Source: Amoebidium appalachense
Taxonomy: Eukaryota > Ichthyosporea
Direction of reading: 5' to 3'
Assembly (NCBI GenBank): GCA_963693365.1
Contig: CAVNZM010000013.1
Coordinates: forward strand, 5,518,001 to 5,582,000
Length of the DNA stretch: 64,000 nucleotides
This document shows, one piece after another, positions 1 through 30,110 of the stretch. The notes under the pieces are model-generated. The model saw only the letters and a list, made by a program, of their open reading frames with translations. It ran no database searches and was not told the origin of the DNA. The translations under genes were made by a program, and so were the position numbers. Numbering within the stretch: position 1 is the first letter of the stretch; each line of letters starts with the position of its first letter.

Positions 1-357
1 CATTTAGAGACTCCGAGGGAAGGTGCTTGCGGTTTTGTTTGACGTCTAATATATCATGGCCCACCCAGTAGTCTTAGTACGCTATGATGTGCCTGTCCCC
101 CCCCCCCCCCCTCAAAACACACACACACACACACACGCACGCACACACACACACACACACACACGCGCGCTCACATGCACACCACTTTTGACGCAAAGTA
201 AAATTGCTCAACTCTAATAATAGTGCTAGTAACGTTTTTTCCTGCACCACGGGTGTATCTGGATACCCCCTGAGCCAACGCAAACGACAGCACTTTTGAT
301 GATTCGTAAATTTCTTACTTGGCACTTTGGAAACGTCACGTATTGACATGTGCACAG
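1..357. other. Non-coding flank, poly(C) and (CA)n
   Basis: No exon could be supported here. The stretch holds a poly(C) run near 97-111, a (CA)n block at about 117-175 and a final acceptor (TGCACAG, ending at 357) that opens the first recognisable ADAM exon. The signal-peptide exon expected upstream of an ADAM prodomain was not found and may lie outside the window. Confidence 0.6.
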
Positions 358-14136
<13,779 letters not shown>

Positions 14137-15607
14137 TCCAGAAAGATGGCCAGAACACTACCACCACGCTTTTTTGTATTTTGATTTGAGCCACTAACCA
14201 ACCATGACACAGAAAATGATGTAACAACTTGCTCCCACCCCATCAACAAATCAAATCACTGGGGATTCGGATGGAGTAGACAGAAAGGACCGTTCTTCGT
14301 AACATCTGACGAGGCACCACCTTTAGATTTTTGCCCTTTTTTTTCCCCCCTTCCTTTTCTGGTGCTCATAGCGTCTATTGGCTGCCATGGGTACATTGCA
14401 AGGTTTCGAACGTCAGGCAATAAGCTGTATAATACTTGAAGCCAAGGGCAGCCCATTGTTAACACGGCGTGTTTAACGTAGACAACAACCGAATGAATAA
14501 ATGCTTTACCTCTGCAAGACTAGGTTTGCAGTTTAGTTAGTGCAATTGCAGTCCGCTCCGCTGAGCAGAAACGACATACACAAAAGCACACACAAACCAA
14601 GAGGGAAGGCAAAACCAAAGCATAGTCTTTCGATCTCTTAAAGGCGTATAAGACAGTTACCAAACAAATAAAGGCCTCCCCCAAACAAAGATACAGACGG
14701 TTTCCAAAAGTACCGAGTTCAGAGCCCAAATCCCTCAGCTCCAACGCGCTGCTCTTATCTCCTTCCCCACTAATGACCCAAGCTCTCGCAATCTTTCCCT
14801 ACAGACCTTATCTTCAGAACTCGAAACCCACGGTGCTTGCTCATAGCACCACGCTTTTCATGCGCATGCTGTTGTTGTTGCACATGAACAAACATTAGAG
14901 TCTTTTAACACTGTGAATAAGAGATTCGGGCACACATATAGGCGTTTCATTGTTTCACTCGTTCCTTTGTGCCCAGCCCAAGAATCGGGAAATCTGGTTC
15001 GACGACCTTGTGCACCGGCAAAGCCTAACAATGACGTAGCGGACCGCGATTGGCTCGATCTGGTGGCTGACAGTGAAAAGGGAACCGTAAATCATAATGT
15101 CTCAAAAAACCGCATAGCTTGTCTATAGCTAGGAAACTTTTAAAGAGAAAGTCGTATTATGATTTTCTAGGAAAACAAGTCGGGCCAATATCGCGCGTAT
15201 AAGGGTTTTTAAAGCTGCGAGATTACTCATAAATATCAAACACTGGTTGTGATATCACCTCATCGACGTGTCCCATATGGCGATTTTGATTTGAGAAAAG
15301 TCATGAACGCATCAGGGCGTCTGTTGACACCGTCAGAAAAAGCGAACTCACCCAACACAGAAGCTCATATTTTGTCCTTGGTTTCTTACTGTGAAAGCTA
15401 GAGGAAAAAGATCTTTACAGGTATCAATTTTCTGTCGAATAAGAAAGGGATAAGTTTTTTGCTACTATTTAACATAATTTTCTGACTCTATCAAGTAGCC
15501 TATCCACCGATTGAAGCTTGCAAAGCTTGCACGGAAGATTCTAAGGGGAAACAAACGGTTTTTTCTTCTTCCAGGTATTCGTTGAGATTTCGACAGGAAA
15601 CGCTGAA
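14137..15607. other. ADAM 3' UTR, intergenic spacer and ubiquilin promoter region
   Basis: This is one of the few stretches free of long microsatellites. It holds the ADAM 3' UTR with AATAAA signals at 14496 and 14667, then unique sequence up to the ubiquilin ATG. An inverted CCAAT box (GCGATTGGCTC, near 15047) lies in the region where a ubiquilin promoter is expected. No open reading frame here looks protein-like. Confidence 0.6.
14496..14501 (+). terminator. Polyadenylation signal AATAAA of the ADAM gene
   Basis: A canonical AATAAA lies 360 bp after the ADAM stop codon in sequence that is no longer repeat-rich. A second AATAAA is at 14667-14672. Either could serve; the first is the simpler choice. 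Confidence 0.55.
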
Positions 15608-17109
15608 ATGGCTGAGGGCGAAGGAGAGAGCAAAAAGATATGCCTTCACGTGAAGTCTGCGGCTGGAAAGAAGCTGGAGGTTCACGTTGAACCAACCGCT
15701 ACCGTCCGACAGGTAAACAGTGGCCAAGAGTGTTAGGGGAAGAGAGTGCTAGTATCATCCACACGATATACCCTTGTTGGGGTTTTTCTCAGCTCAGGCC
15801 TTGTTTTACTTCCCCTACAATTTCTGCTTCGTTTAGGTTCATGTCTCACTTTTGGCAATGCAATGGGGCTTTCGAAGAGCTGGATGCCGGTGTGACGCCT
15901 GCTTCGGAGTCTTGTTTACGGCTCATACACACACGCACACCCGCACACACACGCACACACATGCACAAGCACACGCACACGCACACACACGCACGCACAC
16001 GCACACGCACACGCACACACACAAACAAACACACACACACACACACACGCACACACACACACACACGCACACACGCACACACACACACAGGCTCACACAA
16101 AGGGTTTTAGTTCATTGAAAGTAGTCTAGTATTAGCTGCCTCATCGACAAAGGATATTGTGAAGGTTGAAGAACCGTGCTCTTGTCAGTGTTTCCATAAT
16201 AATACGTTTTTGGTGGTCAGGTGAAAGAGCAGCTGGAGGCAATTTCAGACATACCCGCAGACCAGCAAAGGCTCATCTACGCCGGAAAGATCCTTTTGGA
16301 CACCGCCACGGTTGATTCCTATGGTATGGATCTGTTTGGTGTCACCTACCACCATATCCCGATACGACACACGACAAGTGTACATAGTTGTCTTTCCATG
16401 GATGTTGCTTTCATGACTTTTCCCTTGACTCGAAGCCAGTGCCTTGTCAAGATCCCCCCCTCCCCCCTCTCTCCCCCCCCCCCCCCCCCTCCCCCTCCTC
16501 CGCCCCCTCCCCCCTCCCCCCCCCCCCCCCGTTTTTGAGGCGTTACATTATCTTTGCGGCATCGTTCTTACTTCCCCTCCTGCCTCTTCCCTCTTATTAG
16601 TCTACATTTCTGCACATGCTTTTGGGTCGAGTTAACTAGTGTAGAGTGTTGTTGGTGCTGAGTAACAAAGTGGGCTGGGGAGAACTGTTGGAGCAAAGGA
16701 TTGTGCGATTATCTACCTTTTCTTGCATCCAAATCCCTTCCTCCCCCCCCTCCTCCCCCCCCTCCCCCCCCCCCCCTCCCCCCCTCCCCCCCCCCCCCCC
16801 CCCACCCCCGGGTCCCGCCACCTTTTCATCCCCAACTCACACCTTGCTTTTATTCTGCTGCTAGTCATACGCAAAGTTTGCTTCATGGCACGTGGAATAG
16901 CCGGCACTCTTTCTTATCGCTGTTTCTCTCCCCCCCCCCTTTTTTTTTTGACAGAGATCAAAGATGGCCACACCGTGCACGTTGTGAAGGGGGCCAGCAA
17001 CCAGGCACAGCAGCAGGCAGCACAGGCGTCTGCGGGCAGGCCCCCAGCCGCAGCCGCACCCGCCCCGGCCCCTGCCCCCACCGTCCCACCTGCAGCAGCC
17101 GCACCTAAT
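15608..17109 (+). other. Ubiquilin ubiquitin-like (UBL) domain exons
   Basis: Three exons encode the ubiquitin fold: [20 protein letters not shown] is the first hairpin, [20 protein letters not shown] the helix and following strand, and [11 protein letters not shown] with [12 protein letters not shown] the last strands. The third exon runs on into an Ala/Pro/Gln-rich linker. The patch around LIYAGKIL corresponds to the ubiquitin Leu8/Ile44 region used to bind proteasome receptors. Confidence 0.92.
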
Positions 17110-19999
17110 GTAAGGGTTTTGGTGATGGCAACGGGGTGTACTGTGTGGTTTCAAGGATTGAGGAGAGTGCTGGGGGGGAAGGGGGAGGGAGAGGCAGGGG
17201 AGGAGGGGTTCTCGGGGGAGGGCGGAAGTAATTGGACAGGGAAGGGCGGGAGGGGAGACTGCTCGAGGGAGAACGGGGGTGGCGGTGGAGGGGTGTTTTT
17301 TTGCACGCATGTGTGTGTGCGAGTGTGCCTGTGCACGTGTCTATGTCTGTGTCTGTGTCTGTGTATTTGTCCGTACCTGTGCGTGTATGTGCTTACTTGC
17401 TTTGTGTTTTGGTTTTGCAGGCGGCACCAAGGCCAGCCAGTGGTGCTCCTCCCCCGGCAACACCCTTTGACATGTTTGGGGGTGCTGGGATGGGCGGGTT
17501 TGGCGGCATGGGGGGTATGGGTGGGATGGGGGGGATGGGTGGTATGGGGGGTATGGAGCAGATGATGCAGAACCCGGATATGATGGAGGCCATGATGAGC
17601 TCACCGATGATGCAGGTATGTACGTGTGTGTGTGTGTGTGTATGTGTGTGTGTGTGTGCGTGTGTGTGTGTTGCTGTTTGTCTGTGTCTGTGTGTGTCTG
17701 TGTTTGTGTGTGTGGACGTGTGCGTGTGTGTGCCCATGCGTTTGTGAGCTAATGTGTGTGCCTGAATTTGTACATGTGTCTGTGGGTAGTGCGTCCGTGC
17801 GTGGGTGTGTATGTAGGTTTGTGTACGTGTGCGTGCGTGTTTCTGCTTGTCTGTCTGTCTAGTGTGTCTGTGTGGGTGTGGGTGTACTGTGCATGCTTGT
17901 TTACGTGTGTGTGTGGTGTGTGGGTGAGTATGTTTGTGTGTGTGTGCGCTCGTGCATTCGTGGGTCCGTGCTTCTGTGTGTGTGTGTGTCTGCACGCAGG
18001 CATAGTCGAGTGGGTGTTGCTGTGTGTGATAGTGGATGTGGTGCTGTTGGTGATCAAGGGAAAGGGACGGTTGGGGGTGTAAGTGGTGTGTGTTTTGTGT
18101 GTGTGTGGGGGGGGGGGGGATGAAAGAGGAGGGGAGACGGCGGGGTTGGGGGAGGGAACATCTATGTAGTGGTTTGATGGGATGGGAGAGGAGGTGAGGT
18201 AAGCATTGGGGAATTGCTTTATTTTGTATGTGTGGGTGCTGGTGGGTTTGGGGTTGGGATAATGGTTGGTTTTCTCACCCTTGCACAACAACCCGAAAGC
18301 AGTTGATGGAGCACACACAGGCATCCGCGTGGGCACACAGGCACGCACACACACATACGCACGCACACACACACACAAAACATAACACACGTGCAGGCAT
18401 GCACACGCGCACGCATATACACACATAACCACACATCCAAGCCTGTCCACCAATTCTAGTCCACCCGCGCCTGCCCTCCCCTCTAGACACACACGAACAG
18501 ATGTGTGTGCGCATGCGCGCACACCCTCTATCAGACATACACAGACAGAAACACACATATATCGCACACTTGCATCTAAGCACAAATGCACACACATACA
18601 GCTTTTCAACACCCTATCATGCGGTAATCTCTGGTTTGCGATTACACCGGCACACACACACACACACACGTACACACTTAGCACCGGCTGTTTGACACCT
18701 TCTTTGCCTCAGTAAATTGACCACATTCACGTACACACGTACAAACTTAAGCACCTGCCTTTTGAAACCCCTTTTCCCTAGTAAATCCTCAACTGCACGA
18801 GTACGCGTCACATGCACACGTATGTGAACCCCCCCCCCCCCCCCCCCTCGGCCCGTATACCCCTCTCTGCATCAAACATTCCATCGTTTACACACACGTA
18901 CACACATGCACACACGTGCGCACATACACATACCACCCCAGCTAACACCCCTCTTATTACAGCAAATGCTCAACAACCCCGAGCTGATGCGATCCATCAT
19001 GATGGCCAACCCACAAATGAGGGAGCTGCTTGAGCGCAACCCAGAGCTGGCTCACGTCTTCAACGACCCACAGATCATGCGCCAGGTGTGTGTGTGTGTG
19101 TGTGAGGGGGGGGGGAGGGGGGGTGAATGGGTGGGTGGGTGTGTATTTTTGGGGGGGGCGGGGAGGGGGGGGGGGGGATTGGGAATGTGTGTGGGGGGGG
19201 AGGGGGGGAGGGGATGGGTGTGAGTGGGTGTGGGGGGATGAAGGGAGAAGGGGGTGGGAAGAGAATGGGAGGGGTACATGGGAGACAGCAGCTAAAAGAT
19301 TATGATCGGAATATCGATGGAATAGGTGAAACGGGGGGGAAGGGGGGGGGGGGGGGGGGGGGGGTCGTTGATGAACGGAGAGGGTGGCGGACTAGGTGAT
19401 GGGAGAGGGGAAGGAAGAGGGGTGTGGGTGTTACAGGTTGACGGGAAGGATACACTGGAATAAGAGGAATGGAGGTGAAGGGGGAGGGGGGAAAGGAAGA
19501 GAGGGGAGCGGGGCGGAAGTCAACTGTTCCTTTTTCCTCTCCCCCCCCCCCCCCCCTCTCCCCCTCCCCCTCCCGTTTGCCCCATCAGACGATGAACATG
19601 ATGCGCAACCCTTCTCTGATGCGTGAGATGATGCGGTCCAACGACCGGGCCATGGCCAACATCGAGAACCATCCAGAAGGCTTCAGTGCCCTGCGCAGGA
19701 TGTACACAGACGTGCAGGAGCCCCTCATGAACGCTGCTGCAGACTCGGTGCGTGCGTGTGTGTGTGTGCGTGTGTGTGTGTGTGTGTTGGGGTGTGCGTG
19801 GGGGGTATTGGGTGCGTGGGGGGGTGGGGGTATTGTTGGGGGGGGGGGGGGGGGGGGGAGGGTAGGAGAAAGAGGGGGGCGAGGGGGGGGGGGGGGGGGG
19901 AAGGGGGGATGTGGGTGTGATTGGGTGGGCGGATGGGCTGTTTGGGTGGGTAAGTGGGTTTGGGGGGGGGGGGGGGGGAGGGGTTGGTGTGTGCATGTG

Positions 20000-20039
<40 letters not shown>

Positions 20040-20198
20040 GTCTTTGTTTTTTGGACCGTGTGTGTTGGGAGGGGAAGGGGGGGGGGGGGGGGGGGCTGGT
20101 GTGTGTGCGTGTGTGTGTGCACGCGTCTGTGCATGTTGAAGTGTGTAATACGGATGGAGAATGGCGGAAAGGAAAGGGGGGGGGTTAGAGAGAGAGTG

Positions 20199-20230
<32 letters not shown>

Positions 20231-20564
20231 CCCCTTCCTTTGTTGTTGTTGTGGTGTGGTTTAGATTACCGACAGATGACACTCACACTGACGTCAATAC
20301 GGCACAGTATCGATGTCACATTTACAACACGGCAAGAACACGGACTCAACCCCGAACAACCCCCCTCTCGCCCCCTTTCCCCCCATTCTCTTTCCCTACA
20401 GTTCCAGACCACACAGACACAAAATGCCAACCCGTTTGCAGCCCTAGCTGCTGGTGGCCAGGCAACGGGCACGGCTGCAGCAAGCACAACCGGGAATGGT
20501 GGGTCTTGACTGCCCCTCTCCCTTGGAATGTATACTTCGGGGTTTTTTCGTAACTTTCTTGGTC

Positions 20565-20601
<37 letters not shown>

Positions 20602-21812
20602 GCTCTTTTCGTTCTGTCTTTCCTCTTCCTTCATTTTTTTTTTTTTCCTTTTTTTTTTTTTATGTGTATGTGTGTGAGGTTGATGGTGGTGGTGGTGGTG
20701 GCGGTGGTGTGTGTGTTTGTGTATGTGTGTATGCGCGTGTGTGTGGGTGTGCGTGTGTGTGTTTGTGTGTGTGCGCGCGCGTGTGGCCGGGGGGGAGGAG
20801 GGGGGAGGGAGGGGAGGCCATTGATTGGGTGGGTTGGCGGGCATTTTGCAGGTGGTGTTTGTACCCCCCCCCCTTCCCCCCCCCCCGGTTCTCTTAATTG
20901 GGTTTTCCTGCAGCCACTGGCGCTTCCGACACTCTGCCCAACCCCTGGGCTCCACGGTCAGCACAACAGCCAGCAGCAACCGCACCAGCAGGTATGCTGC
21001 CTGATATGATAAGAGAGTAGATTAAATATGAGAAGAAGAATAGGATCATAATATCGTTGTTAAAACAACTAAGCGTGGTTTGTGCGCCCACCATCACACA
21101 CACCATTTGACGCAACAGGAAAGGTAACAATAACCAACAAGCAAACAACCCAAGAAACCAAGCGAACTGTCGTTGCAAGCACCGAACCACACAGCTACAT
21201 GACAAGAGAAAGAAAAAGGGGGCAAGAACTAACCCCCCCCCCCCCCCCCCTCCATGCTGAAAAAAATAATAAAATAATAATAATTGTATGTCGAATTGAC
21301 AGTGTTATATGCTCTCGCTTACACACACACAGCAATGTTTAGCTTCAATGAGACCCACACTGACCTTTCTATACTATTTTCTAGCAGGCACACCGGGTGC
21401 TGGGGGGTTTGGAGGGCTTGGGGGTGACGGCGGAGCCAACCCGATGCTGAGCATGCTGCAGAACCCAGCCATCCAGGGCATGATGCAGCAGATGGCATCA
21501 AACCCGGAGCTGCTGAGATCCGTACGTAGACACACAGGCATACAGATGCATGCACGTGCATGGATATTCTTGTACGCGCACGTTAGCATGTACGGGCAGA
21601 TGTGTACACACATGCACACGTGAATGTACACACATGCATGCATGGATGCGCACGTACACAAATGCACACATGCAACGGCACGTATACACACACACAGACA
21701 CACATCAATGTACATACATGCACGTGTGGAGGACTCGCATGGGGAGCCCACGCGGTGCTTTAAGCCGTATATACACATAAGTTATGCAGGTGCATGTACA
21801 CACATGTGCAGA

Positions 21813-21846
<34 letters not shown>

Positions 21847-22025
21847 TGCCCATTACACGTGGGAAGCCCACACATGAATGGTGAGCAACACCGAGCTGCT
21901 GAGATCCGTACGTGTGTATGCCATGCGCATATACACACTCTCACATAAACAATGCACTTGCACGGTCACATTTATGCGTGCACATGGGAGCACAGCTTTC
22001 AGAATGCACACAACCCCTTTTTTTT

Positions 22026-22086
<61 letters not shown>

Positions 22087-22420
22087 GGGGGTGTGGTGTG
22101 TGTGTGTGTGCCCGGGGGGAGGGGGGGGGGGGGGTAGATGGTAGACGTAAGCAAAAGCATCAACTAATCTCTGTTGCTTCCAGTGAAGCGATCCAGTTGT
22201 GACCTCAAAGGTTTAATTGTGTCTCTGCCCGTATTTTTCGCATATTTCAGCAAATTTCAGAACGTAAAGGGAAGAGAGAACCTAGAAACTCACTTTCCCC
22301 CTTTCCTTGCCCAACCCTACACAGACCAACTTACCCCCCCCCCCCCCCCCCCCCCCCCCACCCCCCCCGCCCCCCAAAAAAAAACAAAAAAAAAACTTCC
22401 TTTTGTTTTTACTTTTTCCT

Positions 22421-22473
<53 letters not shown>

Positions 22474-23236
22474 TTCCTCCTCCCTCCTCTCTTCCCGTTC
22501 TCCCGTTTTCCCCCTTTCCCCCGTTTTGTTTCTTTCCCTTTGTGTTCCGTTTCCTTGTTTCCTTCCCCCCCCCCCCCCCCCCCCCCCACCTCTTTTTGTT
22601 TTCTTGTTTTTTTTTCTCTTTCTTTTTCCCAGATGATGCAGAACAACCCGTACTTTGCCAACAACCCGCAGCTTCAGTCGATGATGAACAACCCCCAGAT
22701 GCTGCAGCAGATGTTCAACCCCCAGAACATACAGGTAGCGGCCCACAAAGGAGCACACGGACACACACACACATGCATGCACATGTGCACAAAGACACAA
22801 CATGCATGCATACAAATGCACATACATGCATGCACATGCGCACACACATGCAAGCACACGCACATACACGAATGCACATGCACACACACATGCATGCCCA
22901 GGCACACACATGCAAAACACATGTTTGCAGATGTGCACACACGCACATGCACACATGGGCACACATGTACGCACCCACCCACCCACATACAGGCATACAC
23001 ACATGAAACGCACGCAAGCACCCATGTGCGCACGCACACACAGAGAGATGAAGTGGGGGGGAGGGGAAAGAGAGAGGGGCTAGGGAGGGGGGGAGAGAGA
23101 AAATGACTGAGAGAGAGTGTGTGTTGGGAGAGGGAGAATAGAACGGGAAGGTGTGTGTGAGAGAAAGGGTGTGTGAGAGAGAGAGGGAGAGAGAGAGAGA
23201 GAGTGTGTGTGTGTGTGTGGTGGTGTGTGTGCGTTT

Positions 23237-23326
<90 letters not shown>

Positions 23327-24459
23327 GGGAGGGGAGGGGCAGGGAGGAATGGAGGGAGGAACCAAAGAAGAGAAATGAGAGAGCAAGTGTCGGGTGTTGT
23401 GAATGAGCAAGATCCTGGCAAGTATGCATTATCCCTGCTTGGTTGCTTTTTGGCAGGTTACGCCAAGCCCGGCGCTATCACAACTTGAGATAGCCGGTGT
23501 AAACTCCATACCAATCCCTTTCCATTGGTCCCCACTTGAATCTCATTAATTTTGTTGTGGGCCTAAGTTCTATACCCTTTCCATTGTTCCAAACCCCACA
23601 CATCAACCTATTATGTAATCAAATTCAAACACTTTTGATCAACCCAATGTCCATCTCAATCTTACCTCACTCTAACCCATTTCAAGCTGGCGCTAACCCA
23701 CACACTCTGTCCAGGCCATGGTGCAGATGCAGCAGGCTATGCAGCAGTTGCAGGGCGCCGGCCTGGTCCCACCGTGAGTTTTTGCCCCCCCCCCTCCCCC
23801 CTCCCCCCCCTCCCCCCGCCCTTTTTTTCCCCCCTCCACGCGCTCGCACACACACACACGTACAGTCACCCACATACACACACACACACCTCCCTGTCGG
23901 CACTACATCTTGTATACTATCCCCTCTCCCCCCCCCCCCCTCCTCCTCCTCGCCCACCCTGCCTCCCCCCACCCTCCCCCACTCCTACCCCCGCTGTGTA
24001 ATTTTTTTCAGTGCCCCCCTCGTCTGGCACCTTGGCTATGCAACATCTTCGGAGTAATTAGATGGACAGGGTTTTTGAGTAAAGGGAAGCGTATGATCAG
24101 GAGAGATGTTGAGTAGAAGGCTTCTCGGGAGAGTTAAAACCAATGCGAGTTTTGCAAAGCAAGGACTGGAGTTGAATAATTTGGGGGAGGGGGGGCACCG
24201 GGGGGGGGGGGGGGGGGGGGGAGGGGGGGAGGAGGAGGAGGAGGAAGTATGTGCTTGTTGGTGTGTGAGAGGTATTAGAGAGGGCATGGATGGTTCATGT
24301 ATATGGATGGAGGGCACCAACTAGCCTTTTGCTCCTCCCCTGTCTCGTTCGATCTTTGTTCCTCAGTCTTTATCCACGCGCTGACACCGCAATTCTTTTG
24401 CCTTTCAGAATGCCCGGCTTGGGTGGGATGCCTGGTGCCGCCCCAGGTAAATTCCACTA

Positions 24460-24496
<37 letters not shown>

Positions 24497-24906
24497 AAAA
24501 AACAAAACAAAATAGTTGTGTGTTCTCTACTGGTGATGCATTTTCTTTTGTGTGAGCACGTTTTTTTCAGTTTTTTCTGCAAATTCTGTGTTGCTGCAAA
24601 TTCTGTGTTGTGCTTTAAGTCGTGAATGTGTACCGAGTGCTCTGTAACGCATTCTATCCCTCCCCCCCCCCCCCCCCCCCCCCCTCCCCTTCTTCACCAC
24701 CACCACCACCACACGCATACATGCCCTGCAACTGGCCCCCCTACTGCATACATCCCCCCGCCGACCCGCTCTTACGGCGCCGTTCGAACATAAGAACTAC
24801 CAATGTGACATACTGTGTGTGTGTTTCTTCCTTGCATACCACTTACCCCCAGTGCCCTGCACCGTGTTTTCTGTTGTCTATATTCGCCTTTATACTATAT
24901 ATTTCT

Positions 24907-24947
<41 letters not shown>

Positions 24948-25558
24948 CTCCCTCCCAGTTACCACAACAATTTACCATCCCCCGTTGGGATACTGTCCTT
25001 TTTTTTTTTTTTTCACTTGTTGCAGATTCGAATATGTGATTGTATGTCCAACCACCGGCATATCCACGCATGCATGTCTCGGATGGGGTTAATGCCATAC
25101 ATATCTAACCCTCCGCATATCTAACCCCATGCATGCATATCCATGGGTGGGTATTTAAACCCCATGCATCCCATGCATATCTAATTCCATATCTATCTGC
25201 CCTACACATCTCAAACTCTTTCCCTATTCATCTTATACATATCTAGCCACACACATATAAACACATTAATAATCCCACACATATCTAACCCCGGTGTTTT
25301 TCAGGTGGTGCCAGTGGTATGTCCGACGCCGACATGGCTGCCCTTTTGGGGAACCCCTTTGCCTTTGGGGGTATGGGGGGACTGGGTGGCGCCGCTCCGG
25401 CCGCCGCTGACACCCGACCACCCGAGGAAAGATTTGCAAATCAACTTCAGCAACTTCAGGACATGGGGTTCTATGACAGAGATCAGAATATCGCTGCACT
25501 CCAGGCTACAAATGGGAATGTGAACGCGGCGGTCGATAGGCTGTTGGGTGCGTTCTAG
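15608..25558 (+). CDS. UBQLN: Ubiquilin (UBL-STI1-UBA proteasome shuttle)
   Basis: Shuttle that binds ubiquitinated clients through its UBA domain and the proteasome through its ubiquitin-like domain; also chaperones membrane proteins. Exons: 15608-15712, 16221-16323, 16955-17109, 17421-17615, 18963-19085, 19589-19747, 20402-20498, 20914-20991, 21388-21521, 22633-22734, 23715-23773, 24409-24446, 25305-25558. All phases agree, giving 533 residues (human UBQLN1 has 589). The UBL lies at about 10-75. A Gly-Met linker follows. STI1-type Met/Asn-Pro repeats lie at about 165-280 ([28 protein letters not shown]) and 345-435 ([16 protein letters not shown]). NPWAP falls at about 320, and the UBA at about 487-533 ([20 protein letters not shown]). 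No proline-rich PXX region like UBQLN2 is seen. The start ATG opens [15 protein letters not shown] directly before the UBL. Confidence 0.95.
21879..21913 (+). pseudogene. Duplicated exon fragment in ubiquilin intron
   Basis: Inside intron 21522-22632 a 35-bp stretch copies the end of the preceding exon together with its donor: both read GAGCTGCTGAGATCCGTACGT. The copy translates as [10 protein letters not shown] against [10 protein letters not shown] in the real exon, in the same frame and with the same GTACGT donor. No acceptor at the matching place was recognised, so it looks like a decayed tandem exon copy rather than a used exon. Confidence 0.75.
22330..22475 (+). repeat. C homopolymers and C(n)A(n) block in ubiquilin intron
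   Basis: C runs at 22334-22374 (with one A) and 22424-22473 flank an A-rich piece (22375-22396). Together they make the C-rich pyrimidine stretch upstream of exon 22633-22734. Confidence 0.9.
23251..23325 (+). repeat. 75-nt G homopolymer
   Basis: Uninterrupted run of 75 G preceded by (GT)n and (GA)n, in ubiquilin intron 22735-23714. It is the longest single-base run I found in the window. Confidence 0.9.
25090..25292. repeat. Degenerate minisatellite (CATATCTAACCCC)
   Basis: The last ubiquilin intron holds about six degenerate copies of a CATATCTAACCCC-like unit between 25090 and 25292, the last only some 10 bp upstream of the final acceptor at 25304. Spacing is irregular and the copies differ from one another. 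Confidence 0.6.
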
Positions 25559-28387
<2,829 letters not shown>

Positions 28388-29652
28388 ATGGATTTCTTGA
28401 TTGGCATCACGGGCAAGGACTTCACTCTTGTCGCAGCTGACAAAATGGCTGCCAGGAGCATTCTTGTCATGAAGTCAGGTGAGTGGTTCTATAACCTAAC
28501 CCCCTCTCCCCCCCCCCCTCCACCCGCGCTCCCCCCGCTCTACCCTCCCTAGCTCCTCCCTTTCTTCTCGTTTTCACCCTCCGAGGCTGTAGAAATTATT
28601 GTTTCATGCGTAATGTGCACATCTATCTTCCCTTTCATCTTTCTCTTATGTTTGCGAGCTCTTCGCACTCATGTCGCTTGTTTGTTGCTTCCACACGTCA
28701 CTTGTCATGGACAAGTATCTGGAGTTTGGATGTCAGCTACGGGCAGATAGATGCCCGCACGCATAGTGCACACACACACTAGGAATGGATGTACACAAAC
28801 CTAGTATCCCTACTCCACACAGATACACACACAACACACACGCGTGCACATGTGCACATGTGGCTGGGTGGCCCCCCTCCCCCCTTTCCCTTTTCTTCTC
28901 CCTCTCTCCCGGTCTCCCCCCCCCCTCCCCCCTCCCTCCCTTCCTCCCTCCCCCTCCCCCCCCCCCCCCCCCCCCTCCCCCACCCTCCCTCCCCTCTTCC
29001 CTTTCCCCCCACCCTTGCTTCCTCCATCCCTTCTGTCCATCTCTCCCCGCCCTCCACAGTTTCTCTATCCGGCATCGCTTGCTATTATGTTTAATTTTTC
29101 TCCCCTTTTCTCGTTTCTCGTTCCTCTCCTCCCTCTTTATCGGCATTCACTTGGTTTCTGCCCGTTCCCCCGTGGCTGGTGTTTCTTGTGTCCTCCCTCT
29201 CTTTCTCCAAATTTCGGTTCGGGATCTCTTCCACCTCCCTGTTTCTGTCTTCCTTCCTGTTTTGATTTTTTCCCCGTGTGTTCCCTGCCCCTGCTTAGGA
29301 ATCCAATATTCTTTGTGGTCCATTCTATGTTGATGTTGCTTGCTTGTGTGTGTGCTGGCCTGCACTCTGAGGTTGGCCGCTCATGCAAGTGTACGCGTTC
29401 GTGCATGTGTGTGAGTGTGTGTGGTTTCTCTTTCTCTCCTGTTTTTTGAGGGCCAGGGGGTTTGGGGGGGAAACGGGTTGGTTTCAGCAATAGAGCACAT
29501 GGGCTTTTTCATTGAAACATCGGGAAGCACTTTTTCACCACGTTTTGCCAAAGGCGTAATCCCCCTCCCCCCCCCCCCCCCCTCCTCTCCCCCCTCCTCC
29601 CCCCCCCCCCCCCCTCCGCTTCCCCGTCACATATTCTTTTTTCCTTTTTTTT

Positions 29653-29719
<67 letters not shown>

Positions 29720-30060
29720 GAAGAAGAAGGGGGGAGGGGGGGAGGTGTGTGTGTGTGTGTGGGAGGAGGGGTTGGGGAGGGGGGCAGGGGGGAGGGGAAG
29801 GGGGGGGATCCTGGGTAGGATGGATAGGAGAAAGACGTACGGAACATGGGGGGATTGATGGGGAGGGATATTTTATGGGGGGGGGGGGGGGGGGGGGGGG
29901 ATGGTGTGGGTGTGTGTGTGTGGGTTTGTGCGTGGAGGAGGGGATGTGGGGAAAGGGGGGTGGAGGGGAGGGGAGGGGAGCAAGGGTCAAATAGAAGTAG
30001 GCTTTCAAATGGAACTCGTGTGCTTTGTTACGATGAGGGGAGTGGCCGGGGGGAAGGAGG

Positions 30061-30110
<50 letters not shown>

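Noticed and set aside
14990-15020. tRNA B-box-like GGTTCGACGACC
   Set aside because: No matching A box, acceptor stem or cloverleaf could be drawn around it.
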